Below, one piece after another: positions 1-9,180 of a stretch of DNA of 54,214 nucleotides. The position numbers were made by a program, and so were the translations under genes. Position 1 is the first letter of the stretch. Every line of letters starts with the position of its first letter. The stretch comes from Thermomicrobiales bacterium (GTDB lineage Bacteria > Chloroflexota > Chloroflexia > Thermomicrobiales > UBA6265): assembly GCA_020432165.1 (NCBI GenBank), contig JAGQGU010000001.1, positions 1 to 54,214 on the forward strand. The letters are read 5' to 3'. Below the pieces are notes generated by a model. The model was not told where the DNA came from and made no database searches. It worked only from the letters and a program-made list of their open reading frames with translations.

Positions 1-23
1 GTCCGAAAACCACCAAAGTTAAG

Positions 24-50
24 AAGAACCCGCCGTTTGGGCGGGTTCTT
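24..50. terminator. Strong inverted repeat, probable bidirectional terminator
   Basis: An 11-bp perfect stem (arms 24-34 and 40-50) encloses a 5-nt loop, GTTTG. It lies 37 bp past the stop of the minus-strand membrane protein gene. The plus-strand arm ends in TTCTT, but there is no long T-run on either side, so termination strength is uncertain. Confidence 0.65.
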
Positions 51-87
51 CTGTCGGCAATCGCCACGCACCGCGTACACGTAACGG

Positions 88-1542
88 TTACGGTGCGTTC
101 TCTTTAGGGACTACTTTTACTGTGTCTACACCGTAGAATATGGCGGCGCAGTTGTTGCGCCAATCATCCGATCTCTTACGGAAATCTTTCAGGTTGCCAC
201 TGAAAGGGATTGCCTCGATTTGGAGCGTGGTTTCTCCCTGAGCAAGCTGACTGTGGATTTCGTCGTTTCTGGTGTCCCATGCCAGGGAGTAGGTTTCATA
301 GAATCCACGATCCTTGAGCAGATCGCTCGAAAGAATGGTTGGTGTCACGATTACAGTCAGGGCAAACGCTCCGATCAATCCAACTATAAGCAGAGGGGAA
401 GCTCCCTGAAGGACCTGGCCAGCGATTATCCCGGTTAGCGCTCCGATCGTTACATTGACAACGACTATCGTAAAAACTGAGACGATCATCGCCCGTTGCG
501 GTGGTGCCTGACTTTGAATATAGGCGCTTGGGAGGACATTCATAACTACAACAAGGTAGCTTACGGTGAGTGATGCGATAACAGAAATACCCCAGACACG
601 GCCAGAGACTTTCCACTCGGGAGGATCGTGTTGTACCACCAGAAACGTCGCTACCATAGTCACCACAGCGACCGGTAATAGTTTCCACATTATTGCGCCG
701 TATCCGCCGATGAAGTCGTTGGTGGTGCCAAGCGTCAAGTCAATTACTTTGGACCATGGAGCAGTTTCTGGGAATCGGACCCTTCTGATGGCATTCCCCG
801 GGGCCAGATAACTGGTGAGCAGGCCAACTATGCCCACCATACCCGTCACTATCAGAACGCTCCGAATTGCCTTGAGCTGGTTATATCTCGGGACGAAAGA
901 AAGAAGTATTATCGATGCGATTATGCCGATGTGGAGGGCAGTGAAGGACTCGTTGAACCCCGACAGAAGGAATGAAACCAGTGCGAGTAGCGTTGTAAGC
1001 CACACCGGTGATGGTTTGCCTAGAGCCAGTGGCCAGAGGATACCGCTCCAGTATGCGAAGACAATTGGGATTGGTAGAAAGTAGATGACCGATCCACTCA
1101 ACCACAAGAGATCCTGAGGAACGTTAGGGCTGGTTGCCAGAATCCCATAAACTACCGCGGCACCGATAGTTGCGCTGGCCAACCATTGACTTGCACTCGA
1201 GACTAACCGAAACACGGATGCGAAGAATAAAGTGGCAGTGATAAAGAGACTGGCGATGAGAAGTGCCGGAAAAACACTTGCAACCCAGTATCCCAATTGC
1301 ATTAGCGATGACAGCACAAGCCAATATGAGAATCTGCCAGACCAGGTTTCATAGCGCAGTTGCACGGTCCCAAAGACACCGTAGTGTTGCTCCAGCCAGG
1401 CTGCACAGAAGTCGTCCGCAATCCAGCGGGCGTGTTGCCCGAAGTACGCCCAGGTAACGGGTACGCCAAGAAGTGCGATGAGCATGGATGCCATTACCAG
1501 CGTTGATGCCACCCGCTTTGGTTGGGTTAGTCCAGATTGCAT
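88..1542 (-). CDS. Polytopic membrane protein, DUF6056-like
   Basis: About 484 residues, mostly hydrophobic, with roughly ten predicted membrane segments starting near residues 12-32. Just outside the first segment is a polar stretch with DDF at residues 43-45, followed by a GRFSYW motif. This layout recalls DUF6056/GT-C-like membrane proteins, where a DD pair sits in the first extracytoplasmic loop. The substrate is unknown. I chose the third Met as start because AGGGG lies 6 nt upstream of it, whereas it directly abuts the first Met at 1548. The last ~80 residues are polar, perhaps an outside domain. The gene stands alone, followed by a hairpin at 24-50. Confidence 0.6.
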   Translation of the reverse strand: MQSGLTQPKRVASTLVMASMLIALLGVPVTWAYFGQHARWIADDFCAAWLEQHYGVFGTVQLRYETWSGRFSYWLVLSSLMQLGYWVASVFPALLIASLFITATLFFASVFRLVSSASQWLASATIGAAVVYGILATSPNVPQDLLWLSGSVIYFLPIPIVFAYWSGILWPLALGKPSPVWLTTLLALVSFLLSGFNESFTALHIGIIASIILLSFVPRYNQLKAIRSVLIVTGMVGIVGLLTSYLAPGNAIRRVRFPETAPWSKVIDLTLGTTNDFIGGYGAIMWKLLPVAVVTMVATFLVVQHDPPEWKVSGRVWGISVIASLTVSYLVVVMNVLPSAYIQSQAPPQRAMIVSVFTIVVVNVTIGALTGIIAGQVLQGASPLLIVGLIGAFALTVIVTPTILSSDLLKDRGFYETYSLAWDTRNDEIHSQLAQGETTLQIEAIPFSGNLKDFRKRSDDWRNNCAAIFYGVDTVKVVPKENAP

Positions 1543-1654
1543 CTCCATCCCCTGGTAGGACTTGGTCGTTTCAGAAATCCCCGGGTCACTATAACATCTT
1601 GGTAAGGGGGATGGCTGCGATCATTGAACCTGGGAGGCGGTAGAATGATGGAGC

Positions 1655-2347
1655 CTAGGAGAATTCGTATCCTGCCTCGGTTACCACCACCGGTTCCTCC
1701 AATCGAATCGTCATTGGGGCGAGGAGTTTCACCAGTGTCTCTCCGAGTGCGATTTGCGTCGCCAGTGCTCCTTCATGCATCGCCTCGCTGACGATCAGGA
1801 TTTCGGTCGATTCTGACCGGGCAGCACTTGTGCGAGCCTGTTTATGTGCCCAGCGTCGTGCATGCGCACGTCCCGCACCATCGGCAAAGATAACCTCGTG
1901 CTCTGCTGGATGCTCAATCTCGCCGCTGAAGGTTTCGAAAACCTCGCTCCCATCGGCATATCGCACCGTGAGATCACCGTCGATGTGATCGAGATCGAAG
2001 ACTGCAATCGGCACGGCATACGCCACCGAAGCAGCATTGCAAAGGTCGATAATCGGCAGAATCGATGGCAAATCACCATCAATGCGGAGGCGGCGCAGAA
2101 GAGCCTCGCCCGCCGAGCGATATTGCGTCGGCTTGTGTCCCATGGAGGAGAAGACGCGTCGCCAGGCCTGTACCTCCGGAAATTCTCCCTCGGTTTGTGC
2201 CGCCAGGCGTTGGCGACTGCGTTCGATGAGCACAGCAATCTCATCCTGGTTCGGCCGTGCATCGGGTAGCAACTTCCCGCGGAGAGCGATGGCGGCTAGC
2301 TGGGGATAATCGGCTCGTAACGCCGGATCGTGACGAAAGATCCGCAT
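1655..2347 (-). CDS. Solo B3/4 domain protein (PheT B3/B4-like)
   Basis: A 230-residue cytoplasmic protein. The segment FSSMGHKPTQYRSAGEAL (residues ~67-84) and the following LPSILPIIDLCNAAS stretch are hallmarks of the B3/4 domain, otherwise found in the beta subunit of phenylalanyl-tRNA synthetase. Stand-alone B3/4 proteins are common; tRNA or aminoacyl-tRNA quality control has been suggested but the function is not settled. The start overlaps the stop of the upstream LysE-type gene in a TAATG arrangement, so the two are translationally coupled. The pairing with an amino-acid exporter hints at amino-acid homeostasis, which is inference only. Confidence 0.75.
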   Translation of the reverse strand: MRIFRHDPALRADYPQLAAIALRGKLLPDARPNQDEIAVLIERSRQRLAAQTEGEFPEVQAWRRVFSSMGHKPTQYRSAGEALLRRLRIDGDLPSILPIIDLCNAASVAYAVPIAVFDLDHIDGDLTVRYADGSEVFETFSGEIEHPAEHEVIFADGAGRAHARRWAHKQARTSAARSESTEILIVSEAMHEGALATQIALGETLVKLLAPMTIRLEEPVVVTEAGYEFS

Positions 2348-2958
2348 TATTGTTTCTCCAATGCGAGTAGTGAACCCATTGCCACGAACGAGAGAGCGAA
2401 CCCGCGGTTCATCTTCTTTGTGGTGGAGGGATGGACGAGCAGTCGATCCTGGAGCCTTCCCGCCAACATGCCATAGAGTGCGAAGACCACGAAGGTCAGT
2501 GCCATGAAGATGCCGCTGAGATAGATCATTTGGGCGGTTTCCGGCAACGCACCGGGATGGACAAATCCGGGAAGGAATGCAAAGAAAAAGATCGTCAACT
2601 TGGGATTCAGAAGATTGATGATGATTCCTCTACGCAGAATCGCGGTTGGTCTTTGTGGAGATGAGACAGCCGTTGGCACCATCTCACCATGATCGCGCCA
2701 CATCGACCAGGCCATATAGAGGAGATAGAGGACGCCAGCGTACTTGATGCTCTGGAAGGCTAACGCGCTGGTATGCAGGACCGCCGCTAATCCCGTGATA
2801 GCCGCAAGCAGGTGGGGCAGAATGCCGAGCGTACACGCGGCGGCGGCCAGTATGCTCGATCTCATGCCGTGACGAGTGCCAGTCATGATGCAGTAGATCG
2901 CACCGGTTCCCGGTGTCGCGACGATAACCAATGCGGTGATAAGGAATTGCCACGACAT
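2347..2958 (-). CDS. LysE/RhtB family amino-acid exporter
   Basis: A 203-residue inner-membrane protein of about six membrane segments. The N-terminus (MSWQFLITALVIVATPGTG) carries the TPG motif typical of LysE/RhtB exporters, and a second signature, NLLNPKLTIFFFAFLPGF, follows in the middle. Family members expel amino acids such as lysine, threonine or homoserine; the substrate here cannot be told. The open frame runs upstream to 3222, but that extension is non-hydrophobic and would overlap the divergent gene at 3114. GGAGAGGG about 9 nt before the Met at 2958 fixes the start. It heads a two-gene unit with the B3/4-domain gene. Confidence 0.85.
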   Translation of the reverse strand: MSWQFLITALVIVATPGTGAIYCIMTGTRHGMRSSILAAAACTLGILPHLLAAITGLAAVLHTSALAFQSIKYAGVLYLLYMAWSMWRDHGEMVPTAVSSPQRPTAILRRGIIINLLNPKLTIFFFAFLPGFVHPGALPETAQMIYLSGIFMALTFVVFALYGMLAGRLQDRLLVHPSTTKKMNRGFALSFVAMGSLLALEKQ

Positions 2959-3088
2959 CTGTTGATGCCCTCTCCAGTAATCTATGAAAGTCGTTGGGCT
3001 CAACTGTATCAGCGTATCCTCATCTCTGCACAACGTGAAAAGGTGTTGCCATTGGCATTTGCGGACATTTTCTGTCCTGGTCGCTGGA

Positions 3089-3094
3089 TACAAT
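3089..3094 (+). promoter_or_regulatory. Candidate -10 element of the HicB/DinB-like triplet operon
   Basis: TACAAT (preceded by GA) lies 19 bp before the first start codon of the operon, just ahead of an AAGGAGGTGAGAA ribosome binding site. No convincing -35 is seen at 16-18 bp. The same core occurs before other plus-strand operons in this window (9305, 14224). Confidence 0.35.
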
Positions 3095-3113
3095 GATGCC
3101 AAGGAGGTGAGAA

Positions 3114-3785
3114 ATGTCAGAGCAGAATCGTGTTGTCCTGGAAATCGCCGCCAAAAAGAGCTTTGCCTCTGCGCTGGACTGGCCAGGCTGGTGCCGACCG
3201 GGAAAGACTGCGGAGGAATCACTGGTGGTTCTGGCAGACTACGCTCCCAGGTATCAGGTCATTGCTGAACTGGCGGGTCTTGGCGGCATCCACGAGATCG
3301 CCGAGCATCTGGATGTGATTGAGAAGCTCGAAGGTGACCCCACCACCGAGTTTGGCGCTCCCAATATTCACGCTGCTGCCGAGGACCTGTTCATGACTCC
3401 CGAGGAGTGCGAACGACAACTAGCCCTACTGCAAGCGTGCTGGACCTTCTTCGATGATGTTTCGGCCCGTGTCTCCGAGGAGATGCAAAAGGGTCCACGG
3501 GGCGGCGGTCGGAATCGCACCGAAATCATCAATCATGTCAACGAAGCCCAACGCTATTACGTGACCCAGTTGGGAGTGAAGGCGAAACGTGATTCGTTGG
3601 TGACGCGCGAGCTTATCGAACCCCACCGTGAGGCGATCATCGCAGCGCTGCGAGAACACAACCAGAATCAGCAGCATCCACGCTGGCCGCTGCGGTACGT
3701 CATCCGTCGGGCGGCCTGGCATGTCCTTGATCACTCCTGGGAGATGGAGGACAAGGATCTCACCAGTCAGGGTGCTCAGGAGTAG
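3114..3785 (+). CDS. HicB-like/DinB-like paralogue 1 of 3
   Basis: A 223-residue cytoplasmic protein. Residues ~6-45 (ALDWPGWCRPGKTAEESL) resemble the HicB-type fold, in which a PGC-like turn precedes an EEA helix. The C-terminal half contains the glycine-rich GPRGGGR at 128-133, His141, and HVLDHSWEMEDKDL with His203 and His207. One His in an early helix plus a C-terminal HxxxH matches the three-histidine metal site of the DinB/YfiT helical bundle. The function is unknown; a metal-dependent thiol or small-molecule transferase is possible. AAGGAGG sits at the expected distance before ATG. It starts a three-gene run of paralogues; gaps are 17 and 3 bp. Confidence 0.7.
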   Translation: MSEQNRVVLEIAAKKSFASALDWPGWCRPGKTAEESLVVLADYAPRYQVIAELAGLGGIHEIAEHLDVIEKLEGDPTTEFGAPNIHAAAEDLFMTPEECERQLALLQACWTFFDDVSARVSEEMQKGPRGGGRNRTEIINHVNEAQRYYVTQLGVKAKRDSLVTRELIEPHREAIIAALREHNQNQQHPRWPLRYVIRRAAWHVLDHSWEMEDKDLTSQGAQE

Positions 3786-3802
3786 AAAGTCAGGAGGCAA
3801 GG

Positions 3803-4468
3803 ATGTCCGATGTAAACAGGATTGTGCTGGAGGTAGCGCCCAAGAAGAGCTTTGCATCCGCACTCGATTGGCCCGGCTGGAGCCGATCCGGCAAGACTCG
3901 CGATGCCGCCATACAGGTGCTCACCGATTACGCTCCACGGTATCTCAAGGTGGCAGAGATCGCGGGAATAGATGGTGTGCTTGTTGCCGCGACAACCTGG
4001 AACACCATCGATGAAGTATCCGGTAATGGCGCTACCGAGTTCGGGGTTCCGGAACACATCCACGATGTGGAGAGATCGTTCTTCGCCCAAGATGAGCTGG
4101 AGCGGCAAATCGCACTTCTGCGAGCAAGCTGGCAGTATTTCGATGAAATGGGTGAGCGTGTCTCCGCGGAGATGCAGAAGGGACCGCGTGGTGGTGGCCG
4201 GGACCGTGATGTCATCGTTCGGCACGTTATTGACTGCGAGCCGAATTATGCGCGTCGGATCGGTGCGGATACTCCATCGGCACTGGTTGCCACTCCGGAG
4301 GGTTTGGCGGAACATCGGCGTCGCGTTGTTGCTCGTATCCATGAGGTAAACGAAAACCAGCTCGAAACAAAATGGCCGCTGCCATATTTCGTCCGTCGCG
4401 CTGCCTGGCATGTGCTGGATCACGCCTGGGAAATGGAAGACAAGGATCTCACAGGCAAGGAGCGGTAG
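3803..4468 (+). CDS. HicB-like/DinB-like paralogue 2 of 3
   Basis: A 221-residue close paralogue of the preceding gene; the two align almost without gaps. The shared blocks are KKSFASALDWPGW near the N-terminus, QKGPRGGGR at 125-133, and AAWHVLDHxWEMEDKDL near the C-terminus. The predicted metal-site histidines are again 141, 203 and 207. Strong identity with paralogue 1 and the 17-bp gap indicate a recent tandem duplication. The middle (residues 145-190) diverges, as expected if it forms a substrate pocket. The gene has its own AGGAGGCAAGG ribosome binding site. Confidence 0.7.
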   Translation: MSDVNRIVLEVAPKKSFASALDWPGWSRSGKTRDAAIQVLTDYAPRYLKVAEIAGIDGVLVAATTWNTIDEVSGNGATEFGVPEHIHDVERSFFAQDELERQIALLRASWQYFDEMGERVSAEMQKGPRGGGRDRDVIVRHVIDCEPNYARRIGADTPSALVATPEGLAEHRRRVVARIHEVNENQLETKWPLPYFVRRAAWHVLDHAWEMEDKDLTGKER

Positions 4469-4471
4469 ATC

Positions 4472-5161
4472 ATGCGTGTTTCAATCGAGCGCGGACCAAA
4501 AGGCAAGAAATGCGTGGCCTATGCCATCGATTGGCCGGGTCTCGAACGCAACGGCAAGACGGTCGATACCGCATGTGAGCGCCTGGATGAATATCGCCAG
4601 CGGTATGCTCGCGTCGCCACCCTCGCTGGATTGGGCCAGACCTTCACGGCAGAACCCGCGGCGGAGATCATAGAGGATTACCCTGGTGTGGGCTCGACGG
4701 ATTTTTGGGGAATCTCCTTCGCCCAGAGTCCGCTCGATCTTGCGGGTATCGATACCGAGACGTTTGAGCGCCGTATCCTGCTACTGGAAGCGTGTTGGCA
4801 GGAATTCGATGATATCGCTACGCGGGTCTCTCCCGAACTGCGGAAAGGTCCGCGCGGAGGAGGGCGTGATCGCGATCACATTGTTCGTCATCTGATCGCC
4901 AGCGAACTCGATTGGACACCGAAGATCGGAATCCGTCTTGACTATCACGATGTAGCATTCCCGGTGGAGAATCGCCAGCAGTTCCACGAGGAAGTGGTGG
5001 CGCAGCTTCGCTATCACTACACCACCGCTACTCCGGCCAGGCTGAAAGGCGGACCAGAATGGTCCATGCCCTTCTTCATCCGCCATCTTGCCTATCACGT
5101 GATGGATCATGCCTGGGAGATGGAGGACAAGGATCTCGGCGAGCAGGACTCTACATCCTGA
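4472..5161 (+). CDS. HicB-like/DinB-like paralogue 3 of 3, divergent
   Basis: A 229-residue member of the same family that opens differently (VSIERGPKGKKCVAYAIDWPGL). From memory this is the form found as single-copy hypothetical proteins in actinobacteria. The core is conserved: DWPG at 20-23, GSTDFWGISF at 74-83, KGPRGGGRDRD at 125-135, His140, and HVMDHAWEMEDKDL with His209 and His213. It begins 3 bp after the previous stop with only a weak ribosome binding site (AGGAGCGG), so coupled translation is likely. It may be the ancestral copy and the two upstream genes derived ones; this is inference. The gene ends 8 bp short of a convergent gene. Confidence 0.7.
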   Translation: MRVSIERGPKGKKCVAYAIDWPGLERNGKTVDTACERLDEYRQRYARVATLAGLGQTFTAEPAAEIIEDYPGVGSTDFWGISFAQSPLDLAGIDTETFERRILLLEACWQEFDDIATRVSPELRKGPRGGGRDRDHIVRHLIASELDWTPKIGIRLDYHDVAFPVENRQQFHEEVVAQLRYHYTTATPARLKGGPEWSMPFFIRHLAYHVMDHAWEMEDKDLGEQDSTS

Positions 5162-5169
5162 TCCAGGGA

Positions 5170-5751
5170 CTAGGCGTCAATCACGTCCGCCAGATGGTCG
5201 ATAAGTCCCTCGGTGGTGCCATCGGCATAGCCCAGGATGATCACGTACCCAATCCGGCCAACGGAGATGGAAAATCCCTCTTCGCCCAGAACCCAGAAGT
5301 TGGTGCCGCCCACGGCTGTGGTCATTTGGGGTTGATCATAGAGATCGCCCAGTTTTCGCACCAGTTCGGCGTAGGCAATATCAACCGATTCATAGACGAT
5401 GTAGCCGCCCAGCATTTCGAGATCACCATTGATGACCCCGTCACCCTTGCTGATAACGACACCACCAAGCGAACTGAAGAGATCGGTATCGCCCATGTCG
5501 GCCCACGCAACCGGCGTGGGAACATCTGGGGCAGCAGCGGCGACCAGGAGATCGTTGGAAACTGCGGTTGTCTCCAAAAGGGTGAGGATATCTGCCGGCA
5601 GTTTGCGCTTCATCGCACTCACGATGCGGCGTGCGCGTTTGTCGATCACATCGCCGCTGGCAGGTGTGGTTTCGGGAGTTCCTTGCGCAGCCAGAACATT
5701 GGGCAAGAAAGGAATCACTGCGCTGGCGGTGATAAGCGTGCGACGGTTCAT
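5170..5751 (-). CDS. Exported hypothetical protein
   Basis: A 193-residue protein with an N-terminal export signal: MNRRTLITASAVIPFLPN ends in VLAAQG, a plausible signal peptidase I site near residue 22, and the twin arginines suggest Tat export. The mature part is a single mixed domain without recognisable motifs; it has two SSLGG/MLGGYI-like glycine turns and no cysteines. I do not recognise the family. The Met at 5751 is preferred to that at 5787 because AAAGGAG lies 6 nt before it and it begins the signal peptide directly. The gene converges on the triplet operon. Confidence 0.6.
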   Translation of the reverse strand: MNRRTLITASAVIPFLPNVLAAQGTPETTPASGDVIDKRARRIVSAMKRKLPADILTLLETTAVSNDLLVAAAAPDVPTPVAWADMGDTDLFSSLGGVVISKGDGVINGDLEMLGGYIVYESVDIAYAELVRKLGDLYDQPQMTTAVGGTNFWVLGEEGFSISVGRIGYVIILGYADGTTEGLIDHLADVIDA

Positions 5752-5866
5752 GCGATACTCCTTTGCCGAAAACACAATCTCTATCATTAAGAACGAACGA
5801 GTCGCGAAAACTGTTCGGTCATCACCGATATTGATTGATTTTCATCATAACGCATCGCCGAGATGA

Positions 5867-7057
5867 CTATCCCTGCACAGCAACAACAGTCTGCCGCGCG
5901 ATTTCCAGTTCTTCGTTCGTGGGAATCACCAGAACGGTCACCATCGATTCATCACTACTGATGGCACGAATACCGCGTGCGGGCGATTCGTTGCGTTCTG
6001 GATCAATGCGAATCCCCAGGTGCTCGAGTCCTGCCAGCGTCTGTGCTCGTATCGGCGCCGCATTCTCGCCGACACCGGCAGTGAAAATGATGCAATCGAC
6101 TCGACCCAACACAGCGTAGTAGGCACCCACATAGTGACGGAGTCGATGACAGTAGACATCCAGCGCCAAGCGCGCCTGTTCATCCCCGGCATCTGCCCGC
6201 GCCAGAACATCGCGGACATCACCGCTGCCCGTCATCCCCACCAGCCCGGACTTGCGATTGAGCATGGTGTCGATCTCGTCGATCGTCATCCCGGATTGCC
6301 TCGCCAGATGAATCAGCACACCGGGATCGAGATCGCCGCTGCGGCTACCCATCACCAGACCTTCGAGTGGTGTCAGCCCCATGCTGGTATCGATGCTTTT
6401 GCCACCCTTGACGGCCGCCGCTGAAACACCATTGCCAATATGCAGGGTGATGGTGTTGACATCCGCCAATGGCAACTGCAGATACTCCGCTGCCAGTTCG
6501 CTCACATACTTGTGACTGGTGCCATGAAAGCCGTAGCGGCGAATGTGAAACGTCTCGGAAACCTCCCGATCGATCGCATAGGTGTAGGCGGCTGCGGGCA
6601 TCGTCTGATGAAAAGCGGTATCGAAGATGGCGACATGCGGGAGATGCGGGAACGCCACCCGTGCCGCTTCGATACCTAGCAGGTTTGGCGGATTGTGGAG
6701 TGGCGCCAGCGGACTGAGTTCGACGACAGTCCGGATGACCTCATCATCGATGATGGTGGGTGCTATGAACTTCGAACCTCCCATCACCACCCGGTGCCCA
6801 ACCGCCTCAATACCGATCTCGGCCAGATTCGGCCCGTACGTCTCGCAGGCGGCGATCATCGCTTCAAAGCCGGCGATATGATCCGGCAGCGGCCGTTCAA
6901 AAGTCGCTTTTGTCTCGCCACAGGCGTGGTTGACCTTACCGTTGTCCGCACCGATCCGTTCGATCAGCCCCTTGGCGATGACCTGCTCACCCTCCATATC
7001 GATCATCTGATACTTGATCGAGGACGATCCGGAATTGACCACCAGAATGGCGCTCAT
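5867..7057 (-). CDS. ackA: Acetate kinase
   Basis: A 396-residue cytoplasmic enzyme interconverting acetyl phosphate plus ADP with acetate plus ATP. It has the normal family length and all main signatures: VVNSGSSSIKY at the N-terminus (Asn8), GHRVVMGG near residue 87, FHGTSHKYV at ~175-183, the HIGNG phosphate loop near 205, PLEGLVMGSRSGDLDPG at ~230-246, and a GVGEN loop near 330. Its start overlaps the pta stop (ATGA), so it is translated directly after phosphate acetyltransferase. The pair gives substrate-level ATP from acetyl-CoA or, in reverse, acetate activation. Confidence 0.96.
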   Translation of the reverse strand: MSAILVVNSGSSSIKYQMIDMEGEQVIAKGLIERIGADNGKVNHACGETKATFERPLPDHIAGFEAMIAACETYGPNLAEIGIEAVGHRVVMGGSKFIAPTIIDDEVIRTVVELSPLAPLHNPPNLLGIEAARVAFPHLPHVAIFDTAFHQTMPAAAYTYAIDREVSETFHIRRYGFHGTSHKYVSELAAEYLQLPLADVNTITLHIGNGVSAAAVKGGKSIDTSMGLTPLEGLVMGSRSGDLDPGVLIHLARQSGMTIDEIDTMLNRKSGLVGMTGSGDVRDVLARADAGDEQARLALDVYCHRLRHYVGAYYAVLGRVDCIIFTAGVGENAAPIRAQTLAGLEHLGIRIDPERNESPARGIRAISSDESMVTVLVIPTNEELEIARQTVVAVQG

Positions 7058-9180
7058 TGGTCTTCTCCCTGGGCCTGGATCACGGTCATCGCCACAGTGT
7101 TGACGATATCCTTCACCAATGCACCGCGACTTAGGTCATTGATCGGTTTGCGCAAACCCTGCAACATCGGTCCGATCGCCACTGCTCCGGCACTGCGTTG
7201 CACCGCCTTATAGGTGTTATTGCCGGTATTGAGATCCGGGAAGATGAAGACCGTTGCCTGGCCTGCCACCGCCGAATCGGGCAGTTTGCTGCGAGCGACG
7301 CTGGCATCTGCCGCGGCATCGTACTGGATCGGACCTTCCACCAGGAGTTCCGGGGCGCGTTTCCGCACGAGTTCAGTCGCGGTTCGCACCCGATCAACAT
7401 CGTCACCAAAGCCGGATGTGCCCGTGCTATAGCTCAGCATCGCGATTCTTGGCTCGATACCAAACTGCCGTGCCGATTTCGCACTGGATATCGCGATATC
7501 CGCCAGCTGCTCCGCGGTTGGATTCGGATTGACCGCGCAGTCGCCATAGACCAGTACGCGATCCGCTAATGCCATCAGGAAAACGCTGCTGACGATACTG
7601 ACATCGGGTGTTGTCTTAATCACTTCGAAGCTGGGCTTGATCGTATGAGCGGTGGTGTGGGCAGCACCGCTCACCATGCCGTCCGCCATACCCATCTTCA
7701 CCATCATCGTGCCGAAGTAGGAGACATCGGGTACGATCTCACGTGCCTTCTCGACCGTCATCCCCTTGTGGGCCCGCAGTTTGGCGTACTCCTGCGCAAA
7801 CTGCTCTACCAGAACTGGATCGTGCGGCGAGATGATCTCCGCTTTATCCAGATCGATCTCGCGTGCGCGGGCACGCGCGAGGATATCCTCGCGGTCGCCC
7901 AGGATAGTGATGCGAGCTGCGCCACGTTCCAAGACCTCGGCGGCGGCGGTGATGATACGATCATCGTCGCCTTCTGGCAGCACAATATGTTTGGGATCGG
8001 CTGCAGCACGCTCCATGAGTTTGTGCTCGAACATCAACGGCGTCACGATCTCAGTGCGTGCGCGCTTGAGCAGATTGCAGACATCGTCTTTCGAGACATG
8101 GGAGCTGAAGAACTCTTTGCCGAGTGCGATCTTCTTGGCGGGTGCTGTTGCGAAGCCCGCCCGTGTGCGGGTGATAGCGAGCACTGTCGGGAAGGTCCCT
8201 CCGGGAACCTCGATGATCGGCAGGTCGAACTCCAGGCCATCGATAAGTTTCTGAATGATAGGTGTGATCTCGAATCCACCATTCAGCACGATACCGGAAA
8301 GATTCGGGAAGGTATTGCTAGCCTGGGCAACCAATACGCTCACGAGGATCTCGGATCGATCGGCTGGTACGACAATCACCCCGCCCTCGATCAACCGCTC
8401 CAGGACATGCTCCATATTCATGCCGGAGACGATATACGCAAATACGTAGTTATCGAGTTGACTCTCCGAACCATAAGTGAGCGTTCCATCCAGAGATGCC
8501 ATCAGGTCTCGTACGGTCGGCGCGACAAGGCGCGGATCTTCCGGAATGATCCAGACAGGCACCTCGGCGGGGATCAGATCACTCTCGCGTAGCGCATGCT
8601 CATACTCCGGAAGAATATCCTCCGAGCGATTGATGACGATGCCGGCCAGCTGCGCGTGTTCGTCCTGCAGTTCTGCAATTGCGGCATCTGCGGTCATGCG
8701 AATATCGGCGGCAGAGCGGGGCATTCCACTCAGGAACTGGCTGTTGCTTGGGCTCGATTCGTCCGCATCCCGACCGCCTAATACCAGCAATACCGATGCC
8801 CCGAGGTTGGCAGCGATCCGGGCGTTATACGCCAGTTCGGTGGGGGTGGAGACATCGGTGTAGTCGCTCCCCAAAATCACCATCGCGTCATGACGCGCGG
8901 CGATATCGTTGTAACTGCTAATGATGCGGGTCAGTGATCCGGCAGGATCATGATGCACATCCTCATAGGAGACACCAACGCAGTCTTCTACGGGATCGCT
9001 GATATTGGCTTCCTGAAGCAGGCGCACCAGGAGCGCATCCGGCTCTGTCCTTGATTTCGTCAGTGGACGGTACACTCCCACATCGATATCAGCTTCGGTG
9101 AGTGTCGCCAGTAACCCGAGGGCGACCATTGATTTGCCGGAATGTCCTTCGGCGGAGGTGATATAGATACCGTTAGCCAT
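7054..9180 (-). CDS. pta: Phosphate acetyltransferase, long form with N-terminal P-loop domain
   Basis: A 708-residue enzyme converting acetyl-CoA plus phosphate to acetyl phosphate. The N-terminal ~200 residues form a BioD-like P-loop domain (GHSGKS at ~13-18), followed by a DRTGG-type domain (~210-330). The C-terminal ~330 residues are the catalytic PTA_PTB domain (HIVLPEGDDDRI, GMADGMVSGAAHTTAHT, SYSTGTSGFGDD, GPIQYDAA). This matches the long enterobacterial/actinobacterial form; the short clostridial type lacks the N-terminal part. I chose the Met at 9180, which begins the P-loop domain and has AAGGATGG upstream, over that at 9225. It heads the pta-ackA operon. Confidence 0.95.
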   Translation of the reverse strand: MANGIYITSAEGHSGKSMVALGLLATLTEADIDVGVYRPLTKSRTEPDALLVRLLQEANISDPVEDCVGVSYEDVHHDPAGSLTRIISSYNDIAARHDAMVILGSDYTDVSTPTELAYNARIAANLGASVLLVLGGRDADESSPSNSQFLSGMPRSAADIRMTADAAIAELQDEHAQLAGIVINRSEDILPEYEHALRESDLIPAEVPVWIIPEDPRLVAPTVRDLMASLDGTLTYGSESQLDNYVFAYIVSGMNMEHVLERLIEGGVIVVPADRSEILVSVLVAQASNTFPNLSGIVLNGGFEITPIIQKLIDGLEFDLPIIEVPGGTFPTVLAITRTRAGFATAPAKKIALGKEFFSSHVSKDDVCNLLKRARTEIVTPLMFEHKLMERAAADPKHIVLPEGDDDRIITAAAEVLERGAARITILGDREDILARARAREIDLDKAEIISPHDPVLVEQFAQEYAKLRAHKGMTVEKAREIVPDVSYFGTMMVKMGMADGMVSGAAHTTAHTIKPSFEVIKTTPDVSIVSSVFLMALADRVLVYGDCAVNPNPTAEQLADIAISSAKSARQFGIEPRIAMLSYSTGTSGFGDDVDRVRTATELVRKRAPELLVEGPIQYDAAADASVARSKLPDSAVAGQATVFIFPDLNTGNNTYKAVQRSAGAVAIGPMLQGLRKPINDLSRGALVKDIVNTVAMTVIQAQGEDQ

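Noticed and set aside
2959-3222. N-terminal extension of the LysE-type gene
   Set aside because: Would overlap the divergent triplet operon; no ribosome binding site, no hydrophobic signal, and a good site precedes the Met at 2958.
7645-8592. 315-codon open frame on the plus strand
   Set aside because: Antisense to pta in a fixed frame, with no ribosome binding site and His/Cys/Arg-rich composition; a shadow of high-GC coding sequence.
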